From Amyelois transitella (taxonomy: Eukaryota; Arthropoda; Insecta; Lepidoptera; Pyralidae): a DNA stretch of 64,000 nt. Shown in pieces: positions 1 to 12,907 of this stretch. How positions within the stretch are numbered: position 1 is the stretch's first letter; each line of letters begins with the position of its first letter. Position numbers and translations under genes: made by a program. The DNA is taken from contig NC_083514.1 in assembly GCF_032362555.1 (NCBI RefSeq), positions 9,161,001 to 9,225,000 on the forward strand. The letters are read 5' to 3'. The notes under the pieces are model-generated. The model was not told where the DNA came from. It made no database searches and saw nothing but the letters and a program-made list of their open reading frames with translations.

Positions 1-134
1 AGGATGCATGCGTGGGTGTTATTCTGAGTGGATATAGATATAATAGCTTTCGTCCGCGTCAATCTTATGTTTTGTGAAAGCTGATATTTAGCATTTTATG
101 ACGAAATCTAGGTCACCCTAGATTAACTTTGAAA

Positions 135-179
135 ACTTCTTTTGCTTCATCCACAGTAATCAAACTTTTCATTCATGGT
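135..179 (-). mobile_element. Degenerate LINE-T fragment
   Basis: CTTCTTTTGCTTCATCCACA followed by CATTCATGG is the reverse of the [15 protein letters not shown] coding block, with substitutions. Confidence 0.45.
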
Positions 180-1254
180 ATAAGATCTTAAGTCCCTTTA
201 AAACGAGCAAAAATCTTAAGCATTTTCATTTTAAAAACATCAAAAATAGTAAGTCATAAAAATTTAAGATAGCCAAAGTGCAGCGTGATATTATTAATAA
301 TGTATGGACCACGTAGAACTTTCTAGAAACCTGCATACTTGTTTGCAGTTCAGAGCGCGGCTTGTCAAAGAATGTTTGTGCAAGCAGATGCATCGGAATA
401 TAATCTCTAGTCTTCAGAGATTTACTTAAACAAAAATTTTATTGCGCTTTTGAAAGAAAAATACACAACAGGTGGCCTTCATGTCTTGTCTAATAACTAT
501 TATAATTTTATAGTGCCAACGTTAAGTCTATTAAAATATACTTTACTTATAAATTAAATATAATTCAGAAAGGAACACTTTAGTTTTCTTTGAGTGTCGC
601 GACAGACGACTAAGATGAACAACTTTGACCCACGACTCCTGACTTCCCACTCTGGGATCGTGGTCATAGACTCGTCCCAGAGAGAAACGGGCCTGACGCT
701 AGGAGAATGATGTCAACTAGATTTATTCCTGTCTTTAGAGGTAAATACTAATATATTAATTAATCAAAGCTTTTTATCCAAAGGCCACGCAAGACAACAT
801 CAATAAAACCTCACTTTTTCTGAGATCGAACTGACGAGTCGAACTAATGAGAATGAAGGCTTTCTACGATCCGCTTTGCTTCATTCAAATTAATTAACCT
901 TTTCACTAAAGATCATCGGTTTAATGTCCTCTTTGACTTTCACTAGATAGTCCCAGATTCTTCCAAAAAAAAAAAACAATATTCCGTTCTCACCGCCATA
1001 ATCCCGCAAAGCAGAACTGAACAAACTAAATCAAATCTCTTATTAATTTTCTTACAACTCGGCAAAGGAACGTAACTTTTCTGCCGATGTCGGGCTACGC
1101 TGCTTATTACAGCTTTCAAAAGCTCGGCTTTAAAACTGCAATTGCATTAAGCTTTCCCTGATTCTATTCTTGCGAATACTTTTACAATCTACGCTTTATT
1201 CCATTGTTATTCTACTATGTGTTTTATAATTCCATTTGGGGAATATTATAGAAC

Positions 1255-1485
1255 TCGCGACTTCGCCCGCGTAAAATGAAATCTCCTGTTAATATCTGCT
1301 CCTTCGGTTCAAGATATTCTTTTTAGTGCTCCCTCAGATCACATATATAATCAAGAGTCTGAAGAAGTACAGATGATACTATTAATACCGGTAAAAACTT
1401 TATTCTTCTGTGTGTGGCGCTAATTTCGTGCGTGTAGGTGGGGCTAAATTCGCTCAGGCGAAGCTGCGAGTAAAAGCTAGTTTAT
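1255..1485. repeat. Repeat E-related relics in opposed orientation
   Basis: GCGACTTCGCCCGCGTAAAA at 1258 and, reversed, TCAGGCGAAGCTGCGAGTAAA at 1455. Confidence 0.5.
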
Positions 1486-1759
1486 TATAACAAACAGTTA
1501 TTACAATTCGTTCAAAAACCCTTCCTTGACCTACGTCATCACTATGCCAAATTTAAACAAAATCCGTTCATTGATTTTGGCTGTGTGTTGAAAGATATGT
1601 CAGTTCAGTACTTACCCTTTGATAATACAGATTTATTTATATCCTGCCACCCCATTAAGTTAAACTACCATGCATTGTTTCATTATACAGGAGATAGGAT
1701 GCAATAACAGGAATGGGAGAGATAACACCAACACTGGTTTCATTCAGTCGCGTCATATT

Positions 1760-1875
1760 TACATTGCATACATATATAAACACACACACGCCTCTTTCCC
1801 AGCGGGGTAGGCAGAAACTACACTTTTCCACTCGCCACGATACCTGTTTACTTCTCATTCATAACTAGCTTCCTG
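1760..1875 (-). mobile_element. Diverged LINE-T 3' end
   Basis: CACACGCCTCTTTCCCAGCG and TTTTCCACTCGCCACGATAC match the reverse-oriented LINE-T tail with substitutions. Confidence 0.6.
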
Positions 1876-2011
1876 CGTGCTTATCCACTATTTCTTCTTT
1901 GATCAAAATATTAGAAAATTTCATATTAACAATACATATATTCAAAAAATAATTCATATTGTATAAATGTATAAATAGTAGGTAGTAATAGTAATAGTAG
2001 GTTTATAAACT

Positions 2012-2178
2012 TGCGATTCTTTTTTAGGCGATGGGCTAGCAACCTGTCACTATTTGAATCTCAATTCTATCATTAAGCCAAATAGCTGAACGTGGCCATT
2101 CAGTCTATTCGAGACTGTTGGCTCTGTCTACCTCTCAAGGGATATAGACGTGACCATATGTATGTAAATGTATAAATA
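2012..2178 (+). mobile_element. SINE-A, 5'-truncated
   Basis: It starts at GCGATTCTTTTTTAGGCGATG and ends ACGTGACCATATGTATGTA. The 3' ~165 bases of the element are present. Confidence 0.85.
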
Positions 2179-2455
2179 TAAACATGTCTAGATTTCATAT
2201 TGCGTTTCAATCTGGACGTGGCTAGGACACCGTGAAATACAATTATTCAGGGTTTGGTAGATGTGCCCGAAAAATATTAAAAAAATATAATAATTCTTCG
2301 GTTTTCTAATCTTACTTTCTAGACCGTAGGAAACTATGCGAAATATTTTTCGCAGTTTGAAAAGACATGATTTCAGACATCGTTAATGATTGGCCGATAA
2401 AAGAAGAACAGGAAAAAAAAATTGGATTCGAAATTCATATTATTTTTTTTATTGT

Positions 2456-2720
2456 ACCGTGTGGTTCCCGGCACCATTAAAAAAAAGAATAGGACCACTC
2501 CATCTCGTTCCCATGGATGTCGTAAAAGGCGACTAAGGAATAGGCTTATTTACTTGGGATTCTTCTTTTAGGCGATGGACTAGCAACCTGTCACTATTTG
2601 AATTTCAATTGTATCATAAAGCCAAACAGCTGCTGAACGTGGCCTATCAGTCTTTTCAAGACTGTTGGCTCTGTCTACCCCGCAAGGGATATAGACGTGA
2701 TTATACGTATTTATGTATGT
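2456..2720 (+). mobile_element. SINE-A, near full length
   Basis: Head CCGTGTGGTTCCCGGCACC, A-rich patch, GGATGTCGTAAAAGGCGACT core, and tail TATAGACGTGATTATACGT then ATGT. Confidence 0.9.
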
Positions 2721-3571
2721 TAAATTAATTAGCAATTGAAACGCTACGATTTACCTTCAGAATTGCCCGCGTCAAACCCAACTTGCTTCAGTTAAAGGGA
2801 GACACCGAATGCAATGCAAGTAGTTTTTATTTCATCATCATTTGAAAGAAGAAGAAGACATCGTAAGATAAGTCCAACGACCAACGCAATCCATCTTAAT
2901 TTATCTAGTTCAAAAAGTGTACTTATTTGTCACACAGTCACATAGTCTAGGAGGTAGTTAGTTGGCCTCTGTACCAAAGATTTTAACCATCATTTTTGAT
3001 GTTAAGCCGCGAAATTTTGACAAATATTCTCAATATAAATTAGTCTTTGCCCCCACGGAAATTTACAGATGAAGCCTGGTTCATTCTTTTTGTCCAAATC
3101 AGTCACGTATTTTTTCACTTCATTCATTACAGACAAAAATGGAAATCGTTTCTTTTCATGAATATTATTATGGATAGTCATTTCAAACCAGTACAATACA
3201 AAACGTCTAGAGTATACCTACACTCACATATCCTATAACCTGAATAGTGCACCTAAGTAGATTGCGTGTTGCCGGCTTTATAGTCTGAAATTATCCTGAT
3301 TATTGTCGGCTGAGCTAATCTTCTTCGCAGCTGCACTCAAGTCTGTGTTTATTCACTTTACTCCAATTTTGCAATACAGTCTCACGTGCGCACCTTATTG
3401 TTTGAAGATCTTGATCATATAAGGATACGTTCTTTACTAAATCAAATGTGAAAAGTTCTTATGTTTTCTTAAGAATGTGGAGCCCAAAGTTTGTGGGTGA
3501 GGCAGGTAACATAGATATGAAATGACAACTCCTTTACCGTACAGAAACCAAACTGCAACTTGAACTTGCAT

Positions 3572-3618
3572 GTTCTCAGTCAACTGAATGTGTAGTACAC
3601 ATTCAGTTGTCTGAGAAC
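3572..3618. repeat. Near-perfect hairpin, 23-bp arms, 1-base spacer
   Basis: Arms at 3572-3594 and 3596-3618 are reverse complements with one mismatch. The core is AACTGAATGTGTA/TACACATTCAGTT. Confidence 0.95.
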
Positions 3619-4162
3619 ACTCAAGATAAATCTTACTTTTGTGTCATTCAAAATCTGTCAATCAATAAATATTTTAATTAGAAGATAGGCCTTTGCAGGC
3701 ACTTTCCCACGTTTTTTTACATTTCAATGAGTAAATTAAATTTAAGTTATTGAATTAAATAGAAGTCTAATATATTAGTATTTGCCAAAAAGCTATAAGC
3801 CACAAACTTCCTAAACGCTTAACTTCCTTGAAGCTAGTGTGTCTTTTAAAGAACAGAACGGAACGTTCTTCAAACCAGGCACAGACCACTGGTAAGAGGA
3901 GATTTACCAACTGAAGAAACCTTTCCAATACTTTTTAATACTACGGCATTGTTTTCATTTCTGGGGCCTTGACATAAGCGAACCGAATTATTTAACTAAT
4001 CACTCTTCGTAGATCAGTCAAAATTATTAAAAAAAAAACAAAATTTAACTCAAGATAAACAATAACGCTGTGCTGATACAGGTGATATTCAATATCGTAA
4101 TGTGTGAAAAACTCAAGATAGGCTTTAGATAATATATTTTTATGCTTTCAAAAGGTAATTAG

Positions 4163-4191
4163 TGTCATTATTAATGACGCTAATTAACTAC
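4163..4191. repeat. Hairpin, 14-bp arms, 1-base spacer
   Basis: AATTAGTGTCATTA, T, TAATGACGCTAATT; one mismatch. Confidence 0.85.
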
Positions 4192-5089
4192 CTTCAAGGG
4201 TTGAAAATAGGGTAATAATAGGCCCTTATCTCATTACATTAGGGTCGTTATCAAGTATATCTTTCGCTGAATTATAATTTGGTCGTTAGCCCATTTCTAG
4301 GCTATATCCATCATACTTAGCTATTATTACGGGTGTACTTTATGGAAGTTTCAGTAGCTTTAAGTTCCTTTTTAATTGTTTTAAGCAAATTAAATGAGAT
4401 TTATAAATACTACAAGAATTAAAACGGGCACGTAACGTACCTTTATTATTATTATTTCGGGCGTTTAGAATCATGATAATCGTACCATGATCCGTGATCA
4501 CCGCGCGACTGAAAACCAGCGAGTTAATACTAGTATTTAATCAAATTTACAGTTAATGTGATTAGTTTATTTTAATGCTATCGCTTCCGTTTCAATTTCA
4601 CTAACTATTAACACCAGCTAGTGTCCTTAATAACTTTAGTTTTGTTATGATCTTTCATTTTATAGACTTTTTTATTATTATTGTATTAACTTGTCGGGTT
4701 AATACCTAAGTGGGACCTGTGATACAGATGTCTTTGACACGTTGGCACCAGATCTCCACGTCATAAATTGTTTCTTTAATACGGTATTATTAATTATAAG
4801 TCTGAATAAGAACAGAGAGTAGGTACTTTTCATCCCAAAAACTAAAGTACCACGGGATTTGCGAAAAAAATTGTATTCTTTTGTAAGTGGCGCTAAAAAA
4901 GCTGCTAGTATATAATTAGGCATTTGAATCAATCGAATATAAAGATTTTTAATTTCTGTACATGCGTGCCTTAATTTGTGTTATTACAATTTTGTTCCTT
5001 ATAGTTCTTTCCAAAGGAGCGAGATTCATATGTGCATTCCCAAAAGGGGTAGACAGTGGCTATATCTTTCCACTCGCCGGTCAAAGAGA

Positions 5090-5265
5090 GTGTAAATGGG
5101 GAGTTGGAACGGAAAATACAGAAAGGTTAGACCAAGGTTTATTGATCAAATTAGGTATGTCCTAGCGAAAGGAAAAAACAGACGTTCTTGTATAAAGAGA
5201 CTTATGAATATGGATGAAGCGAAAGAAGTATGCAGGGATCCTGGCATATGGAGATTAAAATACAA
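5090..5265 (+). mobile_element. Diverged LINE-T coding end
   Basis: The forward strand reads WNGKYRKVRPRFIDQIRYVL, then AKGKNRRSCIKRLMNMDEAK, then EVCRDPGIWR. It matches the other LINE-T copies and extends further upstream. The tail is lost. A reverse piece of the same tail (CTTTCCACTCGCC) lies just upstream at ~5040-5085. Confidence 0.65.
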
Positions 5266-5573
5266 ACAAACAAAAGAATAATCAACATTTATCTACAGTC
5301 ATGATCAACTCAATCTAATTATTTAACCACACACGAAAGTTTGAATAATTTCACCGGGAATTCAGCACGTAAACTTTGCCTGCCTCGCGCGGCGGTGTCG
5401 CGCAGAATTCAGTTTGCGTAGTCATAACCAACTTACCAGTAGGTTATCCTGGTTATGAATTAGCGCTAACCGAGTTTCGTTGCGTCTGCCAACTGTGCAT
5501 ATACCTAGTCAAAAGTTTACCTATAATTCATTTCGTTACGATCCAGTGATTCTTAGGCTTTGTTAAAAAAATT

Positions 5574-5839
5574 TGCCGTGTGGTTCCCGGCACCAATACA
5601 AAAAAGAATAGGACCACTCCATCTCTCTCCCATGGATGTCGTAAAAGGCTACTAAGGGATAGGCTTACAAATTTGGGATTCTTTTTAAGGCGATGGGCTA
5701 GCAACCTGTCACTATTTGAATCTCAATTCTATCATTAAGCCAAATAGCTGAACGTGGCCATTCAGTCTTTTCAAGATTGTTGGCTCTGTCTACCCCGCAA
5801 GGGATATAGACGTGATCATATGTATGTATGTATGTATGT
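5574..5839 (+). mobile_element. SINE-A, full length with imperfect TSD
   Basis: TGCCGTGTGGTTCCCGGCAC to (ATGT)n. GTTAAAAAA repeats lie on both sides (from 5562 and from 5838). Confidence 0.92.
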
Positions 5840-7384
5840 TAAAAAATATGTCTCGACCCATCGGAACTGTACTGGAAGTCAAGAGAGGAGAAGAAAAAGA
5901 ATTTATGCCTTAAAAAAATAAGTGAATATCCCCAAAGAAATTAGTTAGATATTCAATTCATCAAGTCGTTTTGGTAACACGACACATAAACTCGTAGACC
6001 ACTGATTTTATTTTGAAATTTCTTTAGTCATAGACATAAACCGACATTTTTTTAAATTCCTCTATAATTAAACTCCTTTCTGAATGTGTGGAGTTCATAA
6101 TAACTTTTTTTAGAACGGTGGAGCACGCTACCGCCCGTTGCGAATTCCGCATGAAATGTAATGTACATTTTTAATTTTCAAATGTAAACTCTGTAATGGA
6201 GACTGAATAAAATATTCTTAATGCGAGCAAACGTAGGATGAAACGAACTAATTTGGTTGTTATATTTTAACGTGAAGGAGGACACAATGAAGCTGAATAC
6301 AGGCTGGAGCCAATCATTGATATACGAGTAAGTAATACTAACCACTAGCAATAACTATGGGATATACATTATTTTCGCACAGTAAAAATGACTTATTTAC
6401 TAAATATAACCCCAAAGCAAAAAACTGCAATGTACTCGTACTTTAATAATATATCATAACAACAATAAACCTTTATTGTTGGTTTGTTGTTGAAAGACAA
6501 TAAATCAATGGTTGGCAGCACATGCTTTCATTGTTCAAAATTACGAAACAATAGAATCATCGCTGCTCAATTTTTTTAAAAATAAATAAATTTCATTAGA
6601 ACTGCCGTTTGAATCCCGAAAGAGCGAACTTTTTTATTTTTTATTACTTTTTCGACAGTTTAGTAATTAGAGACCAGTGTGCCGATTGGTTTTGCTGAAA
6701 TAGTCGCAACAAATTGCCTCTGATTTTAACAGCGTCCAATTTTACCCATTTCTATTTTAGGAAACGGCCAGATTACCAATACCAAATGTAATTGATTTCT
6801 GTTTCCATTTCTGTCAATAATATTATTTTTAATTAACACTGGGTACGCAAATCCTCCGTGCCTGATGTGGCGATGGAAATAGACCTAAATTTTTTTAAAT
6901 TAAGTTACATTTATTTATATGCCAACATTAGCTTACGATACAAAACACGACCGAAGCAATTATACACCGTAAAATCAGACTCAGCTTTTTCTTAGAAATA
7001 ACCTACACGCTGAAAGTAGATGTGTTTGTTTTTAATTACGCATTTTTTTTTTATTTGTTTTACACTTTCTTTGAAATTTAAAACGTGCGTTTTAAGCTAT
7101 TTTCATTACGTCGCTCCTTTGTCAGGAATTTTTCATTTTACTTAAAAGATTTCGTTTGTTTAGTCCCACCTTTCCCGTTTAACCCACCTTTGTCTGGTCC
7201 AGGCCAAAAGCTTGAATAAACCCTAGAATTTACATACATTTACAAGTGTAATGTTTTCTTATTTTTAAAGGTGGCAATAAAAAAATTACTTGTACCTGTT
7301 CTATCTTAGTGCACCCCTAGACTACAAAAGGACTTTATAAGTAAGATTTAGTTAGCTTTAAAGTAAGTTCGAAACTTGTGTTAT

Positions 7385-7570
7385 GAGCTACTAACTCGAA
7401 GATACTGTATTTTATAATAAATACTAAATACTAATAAACATAAACATCCAAGACCCAGGCAAAACAGAACAAAATATTGATTCTCATTATGCCCTAGGCG
7501 AGGATTTGAACCCGGGAGACCTCCGGTGTCACAGACAAGCGTACTACCGCTGGGCCACAGAGGACATCTT
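7385..7570 (-). mobile_element. SINE-C copy
   Basis: Reverse copy with B box (GGATTTGAACCCGGG as written) and CAAGCGTACTACCGCTGGGC. It continues into the same GCCTGGGTCTTGGATGTTT tail. Confidence 0.82.
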
Positions 7571-8200
7571 CCTACATCGCAAATTTGAAGGTCACGTCGA
7601 AGCGTCAGTCAGTCAGTCAAGTGTCTTCTTTTATACATATATTAAGATTCCAAAATAAGTAAGTAGATACTTAATAGAAATATTTGTTAACATACACGTC
7701 AAACTAAATAAAAGCTTTTAAAAATGGCTTCTTTACGATCGTTACTTAAAGTTTTTAAGTATCGATTTAAGGAAAAAACTTGTTATGGTTAAAAATTACT
7801 TGAGTAATCGTAAGAAAACCTAATCCTGTGACATTTAACCGATGCTAATGGTAATAATGAGTTTAGGAGATTACCGGCACCCGAGGACGAACGCTTAATA
7901 ATTTGAGAGCAACCCGCCGACTTATATGCTTACTGGATAGAATTGTCCAACAAAGAACAATTTGGACTTAACGAGCACGATTCGTAGGGTATGATTCTCA
8001 TAGATGTCGTAAAGGTGGCTGAGGGAATTGTAGGCACATTCATCTAATGCAGCTTGTACGATGATGTAATATGGGTTAGGTTACCCTGGAAAATTTTGGG
8101 GAGCTTTAATCGCAAAATATTAGTTATCAGGAACAATTATTTGACAGATGAAAAAGTTACGAAACTCCTCTTTTCAAGTTTTACCACCGGGACAAAATCA

Positions 8201-8455
8201 ATAGAATAGAATAGATTTATTTTCAAAATTGGATACAAGGTGTCACTTATTGACGTCACATCACTTAAATCTAATTAAAACTACTACCGCTTCCAAGCGC
8301 ATGTGTCGAAGAAGCGGGGGAACAAACTACGCTGCAGCATTTTCACCGGACGTCAATTTACAAATATAGATCTCTTAAATCTAAATCGTGAACGAATGCA
8401 CATTGTCTACGTACATTAAAAATCATGAATGAATGTAAAACAAATTATTTCAATG
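8201..8455 (-). repeat. Dispersed repeat D, reverse copy, (TTCTA)n-type tail
   Basis: AATAGAATAGAATAG at the left, GTCACTTATTGACGTCACATC, CTACTACCGCTTCCAAGCGC, TGCAGCATTTTCACC. It is inverted relative to 9365-9605. Confidence 0.8.
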
Positions 8456-9364
8456 ATAATTAGACCTAAACTCGTATTCCATTGAGTCAATCAAATATCA
8501 CAAGTAATCTAAATATGAAATATTAAGACTTCACCGTCAATGATATTAAAATTTTAGGCATTAATGTATCTAGCAACAATAAATAGTCTGTGTAGTATAA
8601 TCTGATATCTTCCTGAGACCACAGTCTAAGCCGATTTCGTGTGTTTAGATGGTCTTTAGTGTAGAAACCGAAGTCCATGACAACATTTGCATACAACAGT
8701 AGAGAACTTAGTTTAATTCCTTTCTTTGCACTATTTTTGTCCTTTAGAAGAGATTGCTATAAGCTTTAAGACGGTTCTTTTTGTTATGATACAAGGATTC
8801 GCTTGGAAATTTACTCCTGTGGAAATTTCCAGAAAAACTAGGTATTTTTCTCTCCTATTTAGTTTATTCGTTACAAGCAAGTATTCAAATCTTTTCTTTT
8901 TTTATATTAGTATGGATTGTTTTCTTACTAAATTTTGGTTAACATTTGAAATTTCGTTACATCAATCGCAAACCCCTCTCCAGAGAAGATCCATCTCACA
9001 CTTGAAATTGAATTGAAATTTGGCCTGCAGGTTCCTTAACTGGTTTAGGAATGCACTAGAAGGGGATTTCCCGATACGGAAATTACCCGGAATATTCTGC
9101 AGGGAATAACATTGGTAAGGAATAAAAAAGAAATATTAAAGAGAAAGTAAGGATTACAAAAACATAAGATTTATGATGATATCATACCTACATGGAATAG
9201 CCATAAATCAAACAGGAATTGACGAGACGACACATTCGCGTGATGAAGATTGATTCAACCTATTTTCAAACTCTCGAAGACAAATTAATGCTATTTTCCC
9301 AAACGCCGGCTGAAAAAACATTAGCGTGATACATTAATACATTTGTTTTATTTTTATTTAAATT

Positions 9365-9608
9365 TCATTAATTCATGTTTTTTAATGTAGACAATGTGCA
9401 TTCGCCCACGATTAAGATTTAAGAGATCAATTAACAATTGACGTTCAGTGAAAATGCTGCAGTGAAGTTTGTTCCACCGCTTCTACTACACATGCGCTTT
9501 GGAAGCGGTAGTAGTTATAATTAGATTTTAAGTGATGTGACGTCAATAAGTGATACTTCGTATCCAATTTTGAAAATAAATCTATGCCATTCTATTCTAT
9601 TCTATTTT
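9365..9608 (+). repeat. Dispersed repeat D, forward copy
   Basis: AATGTAGACAATGTGCATTC, AAAATGCTGCAGTGAAG, GCGCTTTGGAAGCGGTAGTAG, GATGTGACGTCAATAAGTGA, ending in ATTCTATTCTATTCTA. Confidence 0.8.
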
Positions 9609-9678
9609 ATATGAGAGGCGTCTAATAACCGTCTTTAAATCGGTCTTTTGACTAACTTTATGGCTGATTTAGAAATTG

Positions 9679-9711
9679 TTAGGACGAAGCCCGTATTCAA
9701 CTTCGTCCTAA
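9679..9711. repeat. Perfect hairpin, 11-bp arms, 11-base loop
   Basis: TTAGGACGAAG at 9679-9689 and CTTCGTCCTAA at 9701-9711. Confidence 0.9.
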
Positions 9712-9994
9712 ATGGTTCAGTTACTTATTCAGACAAGGGAAATAGTACTTAGGGAGTTTTAGAAGTTGCTGAATGCTACTTTACTATACTTAATTTGTTA
9801 CTGTATCTAAATCATTAAGGATGTCTATATTGAGTCAAGTGCAAAACGCGTTTCGCTAAAGTAAATGTTGATAAAATAAAAAGGGCTTTAAAATATTTAC
9901 ATCTGTCTGTGATTTATTTTTTAACCAAAATCACATTTAAGTAAGTTTTGCCAAACTGGACGGCAAATATTAGGTAATCTCGGGAGTCTTCTTC

Positions 9995-10295
9995 TTCCTC
10001 TAGGGTTTAGTCCCGGTTGCATCATCACCACTCTGGAGAGAAGCCCGGGGTTGCCTTTGACCATGGATCCTGGATTCGGTGAGTCAGGTTTTAACACAAA
10101 GCGACTCCCGCCTTACTCCCGCAACCTTTGGAGGGAACCTAATCTGTATTGGATCGATCATGGTTACACATACAGTTGCCTGAATGTGCAGGTTTCCTCA
10201 CGATGTTTTCGTGAGGCATGCGGAGCATCGGTAAGTAGGTGGGATTGGAACCTTTGCCTTTTTGAGCCACACGCATTTTAACCGGGCACCATACA
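9995..10295 (-). mobile_element. SINE-B copy
   Basis: Reverse orientation: CAACCGG-type end, CTCTGGAGAGAAGCCCGGG, GACCATGGATCCTGG, CCTCACGATGTTTTCGTGAG, ending in GGTTAAAATGCG...GGCAAAGGTTCCAATCCC when read in reverse. The latter is a possible tRNA-derived head with a B-box-like GGTTCCAATCC. Confidence 0.7.
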
Positions 10296-11804
10296 AATCC
10301 GACCAACGACGAAACATAGGTATTCTCGAGTGTACCTATATAAAAATCGCAGTTCAAATTAGAACAGCGAATTCAATAGCCAAATAGTTAGCATACATAT
10401 TTGGATATCACTGGCAGCAAACAAAACTGAGAACTCTAATATCGCGTGTATGAATCAAAGCATTATTAAACCGCGTTCACATCGCATCGCTGACGCAGCA
10501 GCACATGCAATTGTGCAATCCGCCGTGGGATATTAAACTCTGTGATTGTTATAAAATTGCCTCAAAAGCGAGCCAGTGCATTAATATCGCTCTTGTTTTT
10601 TTTTTTTATTATTAGTATTTTATATTTTTATAACTTGCTTCGATAGTTTGCTCCCGTGTAAATTGTATATACGAGTATGTTATTCTAATGAATTTGCTCC
10701 TCTTTAGTTTTGAAACTAAATGAAGCTACTTTCTTTTGCTTCATTTATTGCGTGCTTCATCAGTTATTGCGTGATTCGATCACATACATACTCATCAATT
10801 TTTCCATCATCTGACCCGGTCATCAAACCTGCGAACTCAGATACAGAAGTAAAAATCACTACGCCTCGAATACTATACTGTTTGTAACATAAATTCCAGT
10901 TTATAGATACTTATTCGCCACCTGTTACCCTCGCGTCTATCAATAGGCGTATAACAAATACAAAACAATTCATATTATTTTGGTTTTATATTATTTCATG
11001 AAACAAACCAACTCAGCTATATAATTCAATTTTGGATTCACAAATGTACTTTACTGCGCATAAGAACATGAATAAGTACAAAAAAATATCAAACGCGGAC
11101 TTATATTAAAAGCAATTTCTTCCAAGATTCCCTATTTGGACTTCCCTATTTTAAGATTCCCAATTTAGACTTTGAAATAAAATAAAATAATTAATAATAC
11201 CTAAATCTTGCGTAAATCATAAAAATAAGAACTATATATTGTGCCATGTTCATTCGATGTTAGTTATATAAAGGTTTATATGAAGAAATGGCAGATCTTA
11301 CAGAAATATGAATAAATGTCAATTTTAGAAATTATACGTCCCCGATTAAGGTTCTTGTCCTTATTGGTCTTTCAAAAAATTTTAAAGAAAATAATTCCTT
11401 CTTCTTCTAATTTAACAAATAAAAAGAAACACATTTTCATGATATAACTAGACCCTTTAAAAAATACTAATATGACATGATTTCCATAAAAGAGTCTCCA
11501 AAAAATATACGTACCTAAATATTATTAAAAAATCAATATAGAGGTTTCGGTTTCAATACGAGTATAAACTCACAAAGACTTAACAAAAGGTGAAAAAGGT
11601 ATGGAGATAAATCTAAAAAACGAGAATGAATTGGTAGTTCGTTAGGAAAATGATAAAGGTTCCCTTTACCTTGCGAAGCCTTAAAAGTTTTCGGCACCGG
11701 CAGTCAGTCACGTAGGTGTTTTATAGCTTAATTTGAACACAAAAAAGTGAAGATACAGAACTGTTTCTCTGTAAAGTGCGTTTTATTGATCAAATTTTTT
11801 GAAG

Positions 11805-12170
11805 GTCCAACTTGCACGGTTTCCGATTAAAACGCGCGATGCGCTTAGAGGCACCACACAGATTCAAATCCTACATACATACATATAATCACGTCTATAT
11901 CCCATGCGGGGTAGACAGAGCCAACAGTCTTGAAAAACCGAAAGGCCACGTTCAGCTGGTTTGGCTTAGTGTTAGAATTGAGATTCAAATAGTGACAGGT
12001 TGCTAGCCTGTCGCCCAAAAGAAGAATCCCAAGTTTATAAGCTTATCCCTTAGTCGCCTTTTACGACATCCACGGGGAAAGAGATCAAATCAAATCCTAC
12101 CTCGACCATATATCAATAACGCTATTCTGAGTAAAATATGTGCATTAACTTGATTACTAACCGATGCTCT
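11805..12170 (+). mobile_element. SINE-B copy split by a nested SINE-A
   Basis: ACGGTTTCCGATTAAAACGC head, CAGATTCAAATCC box, interruption at 11875-12089, then TTACTAACCGATGCTCTTACGG. Confidence 0.75.
11875..12089 (-). mobile_element. SINE-A, 5'-truncated, nested in a SINE-B
   Basis: Reverse orientation: (CATA)n on the left, and on the right it stops inside the CCACGGGGAAAGAGA segment. The 11-bp TSD TCAAATCCTAC is at 11864-11874 and 12090-12100. Confidence 0.92.
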
Positions 12171-12724
12171 TACGGTATGGGAAAACATCATGAGGATGTC
12201 TGCTCATTCAGACAATTGCGCTGCCGTAGAGTATACTCTCTAGCAGCGCCCAATAAAGTATAATTTTTTCTCAAATTTACTGTACGTACGTACATACTAA
12301 ATTATTTTTTGTGCATAATGTTCTTCTGTCGTACATTAAATTGCCATAGGTAGAACAAAAATTCCAAGAGGGGGCGTTGCGGCAGAGTACAACATGAAAA
12401 ACATTATATTTTGGGAGAAAAATAAATAAATATAAAGGTTAGGAAAACTTAACTAATCGGCAAAGTTTATAAGAATTACTTTTTCGTCGTGTCTTTTTGT
12501 TACATTTATCTAGAAAATTTAAAACTCACGAAAACTTTTCACGATAGCTTCAAAATTAATAAACTTTTATCAGTTAACAAGCCGTGGTTTGTCTCATTTG
12601 TGCTTTATTCAATTTATGTCGGCATGAACCCTACTTCCCCTTTTCAGACCTGGATATGAGCCAAGTGTCGTGTACAGATATGTACTGGAATTTTAGGGAA
12701 AATCCGTTTGAAATATACACACAT

Positions 12725-12905
12725 ACATACATACATAAAATCACGCCTCTTTCCCGGAGGGGTAGGCAGAGACTACCTCTTTCCACTTGCCACGATCTCT
12801 GCATAGTTCCTTAGCTTCATCCACATTCATAACTCTCTTCATACAAGCTCGGCGGTTTCGGGTACTTTTGACCTGACCCTTTACCAGGACGTCCTTAATT
12901 TGAAA
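12725..12905 (-). mobile_element. LINE-T 3' end
   Basis: The reverse strand reads [19 protein letters not shown], then [20 protein letters not shown], then YPSGKEA stop, followed by GGCGTGATTTTATGTATG repeats. It is the longest of the LINE-T tails. It abuts the Tigger element at 12908. LINE-T is a working name; the coding end resembles LINE ORF C-termini. Confidence 0.75.
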
Positions 12906-12907
12906 TA

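Noticed and set aside
7488-7562. tRNA gene on the reverse strand
   Set aside because: Same SINE-C head as above, with substitutions and the same downstream tail.
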